A stretch of 64,000 nucleotides of DNA from Boswellia sacra (GCA_013180625.2 SNVD02010242.1:124001-188000), one strand, 5' to 3'; counted from the stretch's first letter, positions 25,481 to 38,531 are shown. Notes: generated from the letters alone by a model not told the origin. Numbers and translations: made by a program.

Positions 25481-27377
25481 TCTCGTTGGCAAAAAATCAA
25501 TATCAACATTTAACATAGAACACAAACCACAGTATACCTTTGAAATCATGTATTTTCCAAATTACATATACAATAAAGGTTACACAATTTTTTTTTTTTA
25601 AATTAATCATTAGATGAGACTTCTCTTCTGCCACTCAAAAGAAGTCAATAATGGAGCGTTTGTGCTAAGCACTACATTGCTAGCATTCATGATGGCTATT
25701 AATAATGGTACTATACTTCCTATTATGCATTCGTACATATACATGACTATGGCCAATAAATTTGGTTCTAGTCCATTCGTTGACAAAGGTCAAAAAGTTA
25801 ACCAACCCTTAAAAAAATAACTAATTAATATTTTCTTTTCAAATTTAACATTTAAACTTAAGATTTGTCTCTATTGAACTTGTTCTCCTCTATAAACTAA
25901 CCCTCAAAAGAAATGCCTTAGTTGCAATTTATCAATATAGAATCTGACTCTTAATTTGCAAATGATAGTTTTTAATTTAAGAAACAGCTATTGATAATTA
26001 ATTGAAATTTGCCCCACATCATCAAATTAAGATTAGAAACTAATAGGTCAATAATGATAAAACGAAGAATGATCCAAATCTAACCAATAAAATTAAGGTG
26101 TGGACTACTTTCGGCGTGTCGCCTTCTAATTTTAATCAAAGCCAATTATCAATTGACTTGTAAACTAAACTGATAATTGTTTGATTGTAGATATAATTAT
26201 GAGAAGATAATTACGTGAAATTTTTAGATACTATTTGCCGTTATCGATGGCAAAAGCAGCATGTCGTCTCCGGTCAAATATTGCACCTGGACGACCAAAT
26301 TAATTAAGTTCATTTAAATTTCAACATATAATTATAAAACCAATCTTTAATTGATTAAAAAAATAGAATGTACGTAGTATTTGAATACTAGTAGTTAGAA
26401 AATTACATACGATACCAACCAAAAGGACATCAATATTTTATGAAGACTTTTTCGTGACATTGAAAGGAAACAGAAACATGAGTTAATGTTGATGAGTTTT
26501 ATATTTATAATTCATATAAATTCTAGTTTATATGATTACTAACGCATAATTGTATTCCTCCAACCCAACCATTTATATATCGCTCCTATATAATACGGAT
26601 GTCATGGCAAACATTTTTACATGCATGTCATAATATGCAAATAGATATATACTCTCAGAAGATGTTAAATGTAGTGATGGCATCAAAAGATACATAATAG
26701 TTTGCCTGAATATTAATTATTGGTACACGTACGTTAGTGATCTAGCCCTATATATATATATATTATGGATGTGTTTGCTGCAGAAGACTTTGATACGGAT
26801 CTAGAGCACAATAACCTTTCGTGAGTGGAGATCGTCAACGACATCAATAATTCATTATCATTGTGTTGCGAAAATTATTTCTGATGAGAAATAGACCATT
26901 CACAGTTGCAGCTGTATACATTTCCACTTGCATATTTTTAACTACTCATAAGCAGTCAAGACTCCTCTCCTCAGCAAGCATTTGCATGCCCCTGCGCTAT
27001 CCCAATCTCTTGTCGGTAACCTATCTGATCATCTGACCGGGGCCCTATTACTATATATATTACGTTATATGCTTGTTTATCTCTCAACTCTGGCTTAATT
27101 TTTTCATATTTCAGGTAGGTAGGACAAGATTTTGAAACTCCGTGAAAACTGTAGACGTTTAATTAGTATCTGGGAGTGTTGCTATTAAAAATATTAATTG
27201 TTGCATATAATTCTTCACTCAGGTTGTGGATGTGTGATGGTAACAGTAACAGTACTAATACTAACACGGCATCTATTTTTTAATTAATTAATTGATATAT
27301 ATCTTGACAAGTATAATGATGGGTGGTTTTCAGACTGAAGCAAAACTACTAAAATGCCCAGAATCCCAAGTGTGCAA

Positions 27378-27410
<33 letters not shown>

Positions 27411-28850
27411 GTTTGAAGCCCTGGAAACACAAAAAGAGAAGAGCTGTAGGCATAATAAAATTATACTGGGTTTGCGGTGGCATAGATTTACTACTTTGAT
27501 CAGCAGATATCTTTGACCTCACTAATAACCATCTCCATGTGCACAATGAAACAGGTTCAAATATAAAAATTTAATTAACCTAGAAAAACGATACAATATA
27601 TCCTGAAAAATAGGCTGCCTGCTGCTTTAAGATTGCAAAAACCATTGAAACAGGGAAAGGGAATCCGCAAGGAGACAGCATGCATATCTTCCCATTTTTC
27701 AATAGAGGATGAATCGTATAATCATATATTTACAGTATAAGAAGGAATAATTACAAGCAAGTACTAATAATGAACGTGACAAAGTCATTTTTTAATAGCG
27801 CGTTACTGTGTACGGATATCTTTTGCAAGCTTGGTGAAAACAAACCCAGTTTTCCTGCTGCTTGCACCATTATATCAAATAAATTAATGAACACAATTAA
27901 CAATCTTCGATTCATTCCAAAGCTGAATGTGAATAAATTAATATATAGGATACCGCTACTTTTTAGTGGTTTCCGATATCATTTTTCTCCATGAGATCTA
28001 TATTCTGTTTTATCTGCTACAGTTTGAGCTGCTTCATCGAACCCAGATGTGTGTGTATAGATATACACACAATATATATTGCAAAGTTCGCAAAAATAAT
28101 ATTACCATAAAAAAGGCTGATTTGCAACCATCATGTACATTGGAGTTGCATATCAGTACCATGCTGGTCATGATCTTAAATTGTGCTTTAACGCTAGCAA
28201 AACAAATAATCAAAATTACTGAATCACCATGGATTCCAAATCGGCCTCACCAGTTTTATTTTTGTCGTACACGTGTGTGTCTCTGTGTGTGTGTGTGTGT
28301 GTATATATGGGTGGTAATAACTTCAAACTAATATATATGTAACATGAAAAGTAAAACACAAATTCACATAATTCCACTCTATATATGCAATCCTCATGCA
28401 TATAGGAATTTTAAGTTAAGATGCAGGCATGGAAAGTATCTGAAAGTGGTTAAGTGATCAAGGGCTGTTAATTAATTCTTCCCTTTAATTAGCATATGAT
28501 AGACTCAGCTACTCAGACTATGTCTTGGAACCTTCCTTAATTTGCTTGGAATTTTTAGTTTGGGGAGAGGACGGAGGATTAATGGGAAGTTAATAAATAT
28601 ACACATAAAAATGTCATACAAAGCATACAGTAAATAATCAACATATGCATGTTATGTGTTGCAAAGTGGGTAAAATGATGTTTAAAAGTTACAAGAAGTC
28701 ATTATAAATTTTTCTGAAACACATTCAGGATATTGAAAATGGTGATGTCCTTGAGAAGACCAAACTTATAACACAGTTCCAAAAACCTAAAAGTCTTCTA
28801 ACCAAGGGTTAATACAATAGATGGAATTTCAAGTAGTTTATGCTTCGTTT
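25481..28850. other. Non-coding DNA with microsatellites
   Basis: No ORF looks real. Simple repeats include a TG-then-TA run at about 27379-27411 and a TG run at about 28271-28302 followed by TATATA. A small peptide-length ORF at 25614 has no supporting features. The region 26750-27150 is less AT-rich than its neighbours, but I find no gene or known microRNA in it. Confidence 0.4.
27379..27411. repeat. Microsatellite (TG)n(TA)n
   Basis: A compound dinucleotide run, GTGTGTGTGT followed by TATATATATA, is likely to be length-variable. Similar runs lie at 28271-28302 and 43859-43893. Confidence 0.8.
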
Positions 28851-29507
28851 TTGTCAACAAACACGTACGACATTAATATTCAAATCAAGGTCGCCGGCAG
28901 GAAGAGTGAAGAGATAGGCAGACACAAGTATGGACATGAAAAGTAAATAGATTTGGCACTTAATATACCATAAGAGCTGACAACATCCAAAACCAAAACC
29001 AAAACTAAAACTAGAACTACTAGTAGTCCTCAAGATCAAAAATTGATCATTAATGGTTCATGGAAGAAAGAAAAACGAAGATCCAGAAACTCACGAATCA
29101 AACACTGTTACAAATAGCAAATAATCCAGGCCATGTTGCCATAGAGATCAATATTCTTTCTTTCTAATCGCAGACTTGTATATAGATTATGCCTTCAACA
29201 GATGAAAAGCTATATACAAAGAGAAGAAAATATATATAATATAACCAGATCTACTTATCTTTCCCCTTTCCTACTTCATTTACATGGCGAAACAATCAAA
29301 GAAGCGCATTGATGAAGTGATGCAAACTGGGAGATTAATGTAAGGAAGAAAGAGAAAATCAGCCAAATGATAAGGAAAGGATTTGCATTTAACTATATAT
29401 ATATATATAAAAGCAAGAATTTTCGATCTATAGCGAAATGTGAAGAACTTGCAACATCAATAGAAAGTTCTCATGATGTTATACATACATATATAAAAAG
29501 ATAACAA

Positions 29508-29594
29508 TCAGATTTCTCTCCACATGACACGACCCATATGGCAGATTGATGATCGATGGCTGAATGCTGATGCTGATGCTGATGACGATGACAT
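29508..29594 (-). CDS. Small ORF, 28 aa, within the putative non-coding RNA
   Basis: It starts MSSSSASASAF, encoded by a GCATCA-type repeat, and continues with His, Cys, Met and Arg residues to a TGA. There is no signal peptide and no match to peptide families I know (DEVIL/RTFL, IDA, CLE). Non-coding transcripts often carry such ORFs; translation is unproven. Confidence 0.15.
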   Translation of the reverse strand: MSSSSASASAFSHRSSICHMGRVMWREI

Positions 29595-29745
29595 TAATAA
29601 TCCTTCACCTTGTTGCTAGCTAGCTCTTCCTTTCTTGAAAATCTCAAGAGAAGATCATGGAGGTCGAAGAAGAAGAAGATTTAACCAAAAGGAGAAGTAT
29701 ATGAAAAATCTAAATCTAACGTAAGTACAGGACTATAACTACAAT

Positions 29746-29769
29746 TGCCTGGCTCCATCCTGTCTGCCT
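29746..29769 (-). other. Bulged miR160-complementary site (endogenous target mimic)
   Basis: Read 5' to 3' on the minus strand the site is AGGCAGACAG, then GAT, then GGAGCCAGGCA. The last 11 nt are perfectly complementary to the miR160 5' half (TGCCTGGCTCC). The first 10 pair with its 3' half except at miRNA positions 16 and 21. The extra three bases fall at miRNA positions 10-12, opposite the cleavage point. Perfect seed pairing plus a central 3-nt bulge is the rule for target mimics such as IPS1 for miR399, which bind but are not cut. Known cleavable ARF10/16/17 sites lack the three bases. Recognition of miR160 is from memory of a highly conserved sequence. Confidence 0.65.
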
Positions 29770-30075
29770 TTTTCTACTCTGCAAAGGAATGTTGTTGTAG
29801 TACTCTGAGAGAGAGTTAGAGAGGAGTTACATTACATTGTATTCTTCACCTTAATTTTGACTTGATGACCCAAAATGACCTTCGATTTACAAGAGAATGT
29901 GTTGAGAAGTCTCATTCTAGGTAAGGGTAGTTTTGCCATAGCAAATGAAGAACAAACGGGTGGTTGAGAAAGATGAGAAGTGCTTGTCCTCTTGGGGCAC
30001 AATCTCACCAAGAATTCTCAATATTCCCTCATCTCCTCTCTCTCTCACATGGTGAAAGAGAGAGAGAAAGAACAC

Positions 30076-31560
30076 GAAAGAAGAGAAAGAGGGAGATGCA
30101 GATATAAAGAGCGGACCCAGCAAGTGAGGTGATGAGAGGAGAGGAAGAGACACAAGGCATGTTGTGCATGCGGCTTATTTTTGGCAATGCACTGTGCTTT
30201 TTGGCTGTAGGTGGCCGGTGAAAAGCCCTTTTCAACTTACTCTTTGGCTTTCCTCCGTTTTCTGCCAAGAACCAAAATTTCTCTTTCATGGTCCCGTTCA
30301 TTCAACCATTTAATTTTTCAAGGGTCACTCACCCCCTGCAAATTAATTGAACTACTACTATTCATTCACTTCTTCTGTAATTTTTATTTGTATTTATTTA
30401 TTTTTTCCTTTTAGGTCAAGTTTGTGTGATATGTAATTTATACATATCCATTTTTCTTTTATCTTTAAAACAAAACAAAAACAAAAACAAAAATTGTTTT
30501 TTCTTTTGTACTAAGGGATATATCATGTTCTTTCCTTTTAGTCTTTCTTTAATTCTATTCTACCTAGCTGCATATTTACTCAATATTGCTTAAAGTAATT
30601 ACTATTTACATATTTCAACAACTACCAAAAGATCACTCACAATATTATTTAAAATTAGAAAACATAGAATAATTTGTTTATGACATTGGGAAAATTAATT
30701 TTTCAAAGTCCTTTAACTATTTCTAAATCGAAAATTTATATTTTTAAGATTTGAATCATATCTAACATTACTGGGAATTTGAAAAAACAAAGAATAAAAA
30801 TAATTAGATTAAAAAATGACTAAAACATATTTGGTTTTAGCACATAAAATGGCTTTCTAAATGTACCCAAAAAATTGATTTTTGTAATTTTATATTAAAA
30901 AATATAGAAAACATCGTTTTGGTAACACCACAATTTGTTTAGAAAACACTATCTTTTTTTTTTCCCACTTTAAATGCAAAACCAAATACGTATGTTTGTC
31001 TAATTTTAAATTTTTTTAAAAAATAACTTTTAAAATTGATTGTAATTAACTGCGCACTCACCACGAACACGGTAAATTAATGAACTCTTTAATGAATTTA
31101 TAACCTAATTAAGCGATGTATACCTAATTAATTAAATAATTGGTTCAAGTAGTACTGGGAGATGGTAGTTAACCACAAAAGCCAACAGTCACACTAGATT
31201 AATGTAAAATTTTGAAGGCTAGCTAGCCAGCTCTACGTCTTTGAAGAGTTTAACAATTGCAAGCTTCAATATAAAATTAATGTTTATCCTTGAACATAGT
31301 ATCAAAAATCTTTGTTAAAAGAAAATGATATGATATATATTCTAATTTTTAATGAGCATTATCGAGCCCTTAGATTCTAATTGTATATAAGTGGGCTAAC
31401 ATGATTAAGACATAGATTACTTACACTAAGAGTTCATCTCAACATGTGAACATGAACAGAGATTTGGATAGGCAAATCCATCAATACTTAAAGAATTAAA
31501 TTATTAATATGATGTATATATATAAACAACATTGCCTCAATCAGACAGCCACCCTCTTTG
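30076..31560. other. Promoter-side and AT-rich intergenic DNA
   Basis: About 30076-30340 is GC-normal and may be promoter of the putative non-coding RNA. The rest is AT-rich with A-run and T-run tracts and no gene. Confidence 0.35.
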
Positions 31561-32035
31561 AAAATGAAGGATTTTTTGGTGTTGTGCCTTAAACGTCAAC
31601 TGTTCTCTACATTTCAAAGAAACCCATCAAAGCCTTCTCCAAATTATCACCAAAAGCGACTTCACCTTTTCTAGAAGCCAAAAATTTTTGTGCTTGATCA
31701 TTAGAGGTTGGAACCAAGAAGCCGACAGTATACTTTAATTGCAGTCCGTGTCCACCTTCTTGATGCCCACTTCACAAGCTGTCGTCAAGTATGAAGTTTT
31801 GAAGCTTTATGGAGAGCTTATGGGAATCACCGCCACTCAAATACAAGTTGATTTTAGGGGTCTTAATGACCAAAAGTTTGATATGGATAGTTAGGAAATA
31901 TCCCAATTCTTCAATGAATACTGTCAAAGCTATTATGATCTTGATGAAGATTGAAGAGGGTTGGCAATATTACACCTCTTGTAGAGAAGTCTCCTCCATC
32001 GAGTGATTTGAGGTGGGACAGCCGGATTGATTGAA
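31560..32035 (+). pseudogene. Unrecognised degraded coding-like fragment
   Basis: Base composition rises here and short frames read like protein on the plus strand (for example YGELMGITATQIQVDFRGLND near 31805-31870, then FFNEYCQSYYDLDED in another frame). They are interrupted by stops and a frame change. No family is recognised. It may be a pseudogene exon or transposon-captured DNA. Confidence 0.25.
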
Positions 32036-33150
32036 ATAAAACTTGGTTAATTAGCTAAGATTTGTTTGGCTGTTTAGTATTAGTCATATCTTCATCATTT
32101 CATCAAGAAACGAAACCAAAAGTTAATTATCTTCTTTTTGGTGGATTTTATACAATATCTAGCTCACTCACGTCTAGTCAAGCTAGAACTAGATCGCTAG
32201 AATGATACCTAACTATTGTTAACCCATTGTGTTAGAATTGTTAGATTCTAAACATTTCATATAAAATGATAGATTATGATGACCACACGTGTCAACATAT
32301 TGGATTGTTAAATTTTTCTGTCGTTGTTAGATAATTTAATTATTGTCTAATTTAGATGTTAAATGTTTATGGTTTTGCAAAAAATAATACTGTATATACA
32401 ATCCATATAAACTCACTTATATGACAATATTACATGATTGTAACATCATCGACCTAAATTAATTTTAAATAATATTTAAAACTTACTTCTCTGGTTATTT
32501 CATGCATAAAATACTCCCATCGAATGATTTTGTATTTATAGATGCGGGACATTCTGAACATTTAAATCCCAAGGTATTTTCCGAGGTTGAGGAGTGAAAT
32601 TAACATCCTCACTCATTGGCTTGGGGTTTTGTCATTTTTACTAAAACATTGTCAATGGAGTAGATTTTAAGTATTATTTAGGGATCTTTTTAATTTGTTT
32701 GTTATTTGAGCCAACCTAATTAGCGTTTAAGTCATGTTATTGACCCATTTATAAAATAAGTTTTGTTAGTATATGTGCAAAGAGTAAATCTTAAAATTTT
32801 TAAAATAATAAATTATAAATATCGATCATATAACCTTTTTAATTTTCATAAAACTATACATGATTTTTATATATTTCTAGATAAACTTTTTATTGTTAAA
32901 TTGTGGTTTAAAACTCTTTCGAGAGTTATAATAAAACAAAAATAATAACGACGCTTGTTGTGGTCATATTTGTCCGTTCATTGAGATGATCACCAATGGT
33001 AGGACAAGATCGTCCTTTGAAGGGCGATGTTGAATCAATTTGTCTTAAGTATTTAGTAATCGTTAGCCTTTGTATCTTCTTAGAATTACCTCAATGATCA
33101 AATTAGTAATAAGAAGACTCTCATTCTCTAGGCAACATTAAAACATGTAT
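32036..33150. other. AT-rich intergenic DNA
   Basis: I see no gene, RNA or clear repeat here. Confidence 0.4.
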
Positions 33151-33423
33151 TCATATAAAAAAATTGATCCCTATACAAGAGCCTCCTTCGATCACCGTTT
33201 CCTTGACATCCATAAAGCCAAATTTACCAGAATTTACAGGCCCTATAAATGAAGACAAGAAGAAGTTATGTACATGCACATTCTCCATTTGAATTTTAGA
33301 GGGTCTTATTTGTCCTCTACTTGCTGCTCCTCCTCTCATTGATGGCGAAGCCCAGTTCCATATTATACCAGACGTCCAAATCAAGACAAAGACAATTGCC
33401 CAGCAGTTGTTGGGCTTAGCCAT
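33151..33423 (-). CDS. Unrecognised small ORF, 90 aa, possible secreted peptide precursor
   Basis: From the ATG at 33423 the frame begins MAKPNNCWAIVFVLIWTSGI, a short basic start followed by a hydrophobic stretch ending near Trp-Ala-Ser, as in a signal peptide or membrane anchor. A basic central part (MRGGAASRGQIRPSK) and a mixed C-terminal part follow, ending at TGA... in AT-rich DNA. It sits in a GC-normal pocket. Upstream the frame stays open to a TGA about 20 codons earlier. It lacks the C-terminal motifs of CLE, IDA, CEP or PSK peptides. It could be a lineage-specific small protein, a fragment, or a chance ORF. Confidence 0.3.
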   Translation of the reverse strand: MAKPNNCWAIVFVLIWTSGIIWNWASPSMRGGAASRGQIRPSKIQMENVHVHNFFLSSFIGPVNSGKFGFMDVKETVIEGGSCIGINFFI

Positions 33424-33489
33424 TGGCTTGTCAGAAAAGTTATGGACCCATGGAATCTTTAAGCTTTTCTTCAGAGAAGGCAATGTTAA

Positions 33490-34404
33490 TCAGAAGGGTG
33501 CCTTGTGGATCCCATATCCATAAGGTAAATTTGGCAACTTTTGGGACAAATTTTATGTTGTTAATCGCGTGGGGTCTTGGTTAACTTTATCCGCGTTCTG
33601 GGGCCGGCACTAGATTGGATTCAGTTGGATTAAGGTTTTCGATTGAAACTAAGATTAAACTAGATTAGATTATATAGTACTGTTTTATAATTAGTGTAAT
33701 ATAAGATTGAACTGTATAGTATTGTATAATATTTGATACAATATGAGATTAGATTATTAATATAGATGATAATTTTTAAATATAAACTAACTTAATTTTT
33801 ATTCAAATTATTTGAATAAAATTAATTTAATATTTAATTAAAAATATTAAATACTTGTTGATATTTCTATACAAAAAATAATGTAAAATATATTTTATAT
33901 TGAAATTAATTATTATATAAATTTAAATATAATTAAATAATATAATTTTTTAATATTTGATATTTAAGTATTATTAGATTGTATTATATGATATAATTGT
34001 ATTTTATTTTTATATTATTAAATTAATATTTATAGTTGTATTCATGTTGTATTATTATTTCAGTCATTTTTACAACTAAACAATAAAGATAAATTTTATA
34101 TTAAATATTTAAATATAATTAAAAATTATTATATTATATTATATTTATTATTTTATTTATTTTAATTCAAATTAAAAAATATAATATTGTCCAGCTTGGG
34201 ACTATAAGTCCCATGGTTCAAGTGGGACTCGATAGTCCCATTTAAGCATCACTGTGAAAGGGTGCCAGGACTATCACTTGTCCCAATCCCAATCTCTCAA
34301 ATCTACCTCAAACATGAGCATAGGACTAAGATTAGTCCAATTCCGTGCCAGTCCCACTCCCAAATGCGCCAAATTATGTGTTGCTATACTAGTGTTTATG
34401 AATC
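33490..34404. other. AT-rich repeat-like DNA
   Basis: Runs of AGATTAGATTATA-type sequence (33640-33760) and long AT tracts are followed by a GC-richer segment (34190-34372) with repeated GGGACTA/TAGTCCC words and a CCCACTCCCAAATGCGCC end. It is probably one or more decayed MITE-like elements; I cannot define ends. Confidence 0.3.
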
Positions 34405-35060
34405 TTAAAAAAAAAAATCATATTTTAATTAAAATATATTTAAATCTGTAAACATGTTTAAATAATATTGATCTTTCTATTTATTTTTCTACTATTTGTA
34501 TCTTTTGGTAAGGTAAGTACACATTAAAACCTTATTATGATTTTGTATTTTCTTTGCAAATTTTTAGTTTTTTATGTGTTAAAAAAAGAAAAAGAAAAAA
34601 CATTAGGATGTTCAGAGAATTACGCAAATTTGTATTGTTTAGTTATACTGAATTGAACAAGCTAAATGTGTCAGGCGCTTTATTGAACAAAAAAACATTA
34701 TTATTCATTTAAATGTACGAAGTCTACTTGTGTGGTTATATTAAATTACATTAATTAAAGATGTTTAAACACAACGATTGAACAAAAGAAATTGCAACAA
34801 GAAAAATATAATAATATCAAAATGGAACCTATTTTTTCTTCTTAGTTAAAATTAGCGTTTTATCATAGGATTTGTTGTGGTAACAAAATAGGCTTTTATG
34901 CAGGAATTTTAAACTTATAATTGAATATTTTCACAAGTTTGATATTTAAAAATTATAACTCCAATTATTTACTTAAAAAATTATAACTGCAATGATTTAC
35001 TTGAGTGCTGTTGTTGACAATGATTTACTTAAGTATTGTTGTTGACATTGATTTTTTGGT
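34405..35060 (+). repeat. Duplicated segment, copy A
   Basis: It aligns with 39540-40450. Shared landmarks in order: AAATCTGTAAACATGTTTAA, CTTTTGGTAAGGT, TTTAGTTATRCT..., ATTAATTAAAGATGTTTA, ATTGCAACAAGAAAA, CCTATTTTTTCTTCT and GTTTTATCATAGGATT. The copies differ by many substitutions and indels. Copy A directly abuts the left LTR of the 35061-39111 element. Confidence 0.75.
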
Positions 35061-35641
35061 AATTGGGAATATTTATAATAAATTTAAATAATATAATCAA
35101 ACAATAACATATTGAAGAAATAATAAAATATAAATTAGATTAACATAACAATACATTAAATAAACAAAACAAGTAAAGAGATAGAGTAAAAAATATGTGG
35201 TCTGAGTACTTGGAAGGCATATCAAAGGCATTGTCCTAAAGCCAAAAAGTCATTCTTTTGTGCCAGTCATATCGTATTCAATGACTCCAAGATATAATTC
35301 AGTGCTCATAGCCTATCTTCTCGATGAGCACGATTACCAAAAGAAAATAACCTGTCTTCATGTGTCTTAGTTGTTCAAAATCATAAAAATACTCAAAGTA
35401 TATCATTGTCATGTTAGAACCTTTGAGACTCCTTTATATAGTAGTATTTTAGTCAAGTAAGTTACAAATTAAATCTTTTGTAACTCCTAAACCATAATGT
35501 TCTTAATAAAAATATGCACGTTACAAATAATAAGAATTGTAACTCATGTTTTTATTATATTTGTAATTCTTAAAATTAATTTCATATTAAAACTTATAAC
35601 TCATGATTTAAAACTAAGTTTTAAACCTTTTACCTTCAAAA
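35061..35641 (-). repeat. LTR of the LARD-like element (left copy)
   Basis: It matches 38532-39111 along its length, for example ACATATTGAAGAAATAATAA, CTATCTTCTYGATGAGCACG, TATATCATTGTCATGTT and TTTAAAACTAAGTTTTAAAC. Its outermost bases (AATTGGGAAT) have lost the TG terminus. Confidence 0.8.
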
Positions 35642-38531
35642 GTCCTCCACAAAAGGTTTAAAACATTAAAGCTTTATAAAATAAAATATTTATATATATA
35701 AAAATACTCATAAAATAAAAATATATATAAAGAGTAACCTTCTATTATGTAATGGGTAGAGGTACCTTTCGGGTTTGAACCTATACTTAATGTTGATAGC
35801 ATCCATTTGAGAAACCTGAGTGAACAAAGTCTTGAACTTGATTTCTTGACCAAATTTCAAACTATTACACACATAATATTGACAAAGACATGATTTTGAC
35901 GAGTTAACGCTATTAATGGTTATGCGCTTAACCTTGATTCTCATGAGAGTTTTAGAAAACAGTATAATCCTCATGGCCACGGTCCTCACAACGCTCTCAC
36001 TTAGGTGAGTCCTCAAAAGGTATATGTGACCTATACCTCACAAAAGTATCTAGCCTTTGGACTCATTCAAGGTAAATATCCTTCATAACATCACATATAA
36101 CAAGCACTTTGCCATACGGATGAGCATGATCATATCTCTTCTAAGATATGTCAAAATAATTGTACTAAACAAGTCACGTAGTATGGATTGTTCCTATCCA
36201 TTCAACCTCCTTCATGGGATCTCCAATCACAGAGGTTGGGTTAATTCACTAGATGACTCCCTTCGGGCTTAAGCACATCCCCCTCGACAATTTAATCAAA
36301 TAATTAGTTGAATATAGCATGTTGAGAATTTTCATGAATGTGCACTACTTTATCTTGGGAAACTTGTCATTCTATCAATAATTGTTTCGACTAGCTCCCT
36401 TAATCTAATTGCATTAACTTTCTAACAAAAAGAATTTTAGAGAGCACAAGAATATCAAAGGCGCAATAGAGAAAATTTAAGGAGCACTTAATCATCTTGT
36501 AAGTAATAATCTTTTCAAGCTCATACACAAAATTAATAATCATCTAATAATTTATAATATCATTTTTTCTCAAGATATCATAAAAAATTAACAACCATCA
36601 AATAAAGAAAATCCCCACATTAAGTAACATTTTAGATACACTAGCAATAACTCTATAAAATATTAATGCACTAATTTACTAAATTTTTTAAACTCATAGA
36701 AATAACAATTAAACTTAAATCACTATCATCATAATTGTGCAAAATTAATAACTAAAAATTTAAAACCTCTTAAAAATTGAAGCCCCCACATAACAAAATA
36801 TTTATTGCTACTATTATATTAATAAGATATTTAATGCTATTGCAAACACAATAAATAACTCAAATATATTTAATTAATAATTATTAACATTTATACCACA
36901 ATTTTATTCAATGCAGCCATATAAGTTATCACAATACATTATTAATATTCTTAATATATTCTAGAATTCACAAGACATTAGAAATAACTAGAATGCAATA
37001 ATTGCAGTAATTATTAACACATATACATCATGAACAAAAAAAGAAGTAATTAGCATCAAACCTAGTCAACTAATTATAAATAAAAATACTGGATTGTCAC
37101 ATATTTTGAGACTCATATTTTTCTTAATGATTACAAAATGATAAATTATAGAATAAATGAGTAATTGTACTCAATAAATTCATTATAACTCTAAATTAAA
37201 CTTTTAATTATTCATTAAAAATATAACTCTTGCACTATCACAACCTTGTATGTTGCAGACAAATGTATATTAAAGTAACAACATAAGTAATAACATTTTA
37301 CTCCTTAAATCATGATTATAAAGTTGAATTAATAACTTTCGATATCTTAGATAACCATAAAAAAAATTAATTTATAGCACTTCACCATGCATATTATGAA
37401 TTGAAACATGTAACAATTTAACTTATATAAGTAACATACAAATTGAATATTTAACTAATTCATAATGAACGCACAAAACATAACTCTCATATATTTAACA
37501 AGCAACCAATTTCACAAACAATAAATTTTAATATAAATCATATTTGTATAGTTGAAATAAAGCAACAATAAGAATATTTATGTTACCTCCTTGACATCTT
37601 TAAGGTAATATACTTACAAGATAGTTGTTAAAAAGTATGTTATCGATCAATTCATCCCAAACTGTTTCAATTACAACTGTTATGTTTAACAATTTCACAA
37701 CATTAAAATTCTGTTAATAAATACATAAGAAAATATATAAAATAGCCACGTACTTGAGAGACTTTAAAAATATAATACATTTTTTTCCTTCTAGCTATAT
37801 GTAACATGTACTAAAATACGATAAAGATATATTTCAATTTTTGTTTACACGTTAAGCATAGATGATAAAATTTTACCCATAATCATATGTCAATAATAAT
37901 TCAATATATATAATCTACAATATGTATTCACAATACACAGATAACTAATCATCATATCTTTGTATTTCATTAAAATAGATCTAATAAAAAGTATTACACA
38001 TCTACATATTAAGTAAAATTTAAAGTATTAAAAAAAATATTGCACAATACATTATCTACTCACTCAAGCTTATAGCTTATGTCACTTCTACAATTTTACA
38101 TCAATAAATTAATTAATATTTATCTCTAATATAATATATGTGTAGCACTTGATGGAGTTTTACAAAACTAAAACAAGTTTATACACGCAACTATTTATCG
38201 TAATATAAACTACAATAACTCATTAATCATATATAGATCACGATAGATCTCACAAAGATCTATGACATACATTATGTGATAAACAAACAAACAAAATAAT
38301 TAGCAAAATCCATCACACTTGTGATCCTCTCATATTCATTAAAATATAAATAAAGATAAAGCTAATAGCTATATAGATGCTTATAGCCGTGGATCTAATA
38401 AGAAGTAGAATGTACAAACTATTATGAAATATTTTGTGCAACATGAGCAGTTAAAATAATAAAAACATAAATTTATACAGTTAATAAACAAATAACCAAC
38501 AAATCATATGAGATACTCTTTGGCCTCAAAT

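Larger units (their letters stand above)
29100..30075 (-). ncRNA. Putative long non-coding RNA carrying a miR160 target mimic
   Basis: The minus strand from about 30100 to 29100 looks like a transcribed, non-coding region. A TATA-like CTTTATATC lies near 30101-30109, then a long CT-rich leader (30000-30090, CTCTCTCTTTC). Less AT-rich sequence follows, with no long ORF. The best reason to call it is the bulged miR160-complementary site at 29746-29769, whose pattern is that of plant endogenous target mimics. A 28-codon ORF (29508-29594) lies downstream of the site. Start, end and splicing are guesses. The TATA-like box reads better (ATATAAAG) on the plus strand, so strand assignment rests mainly on the mimic site and the CT-rich leader. 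The alternative is a neutral intergenic sequence. Confidence 0.4.

Noticed and set aside
29700..29850. A MIR160 gene on the plus strand, since TGCCTGGCTCC is the start of miR160
   Set aside because: The sequence then has three extra bases, and no star strand or hairpin arm is found within the next ~100 nt, so it does not fold like a precursor. The minus-strand mimic reading explains the bulge better.
30101..30110. A plus-strand TATA box (ATATAAAG)
   Set aside because: It is a good match by itself, but no ORF or other transcript feature follows on the plus strand. It is noted as an alternative under the non-coding RNA instead.
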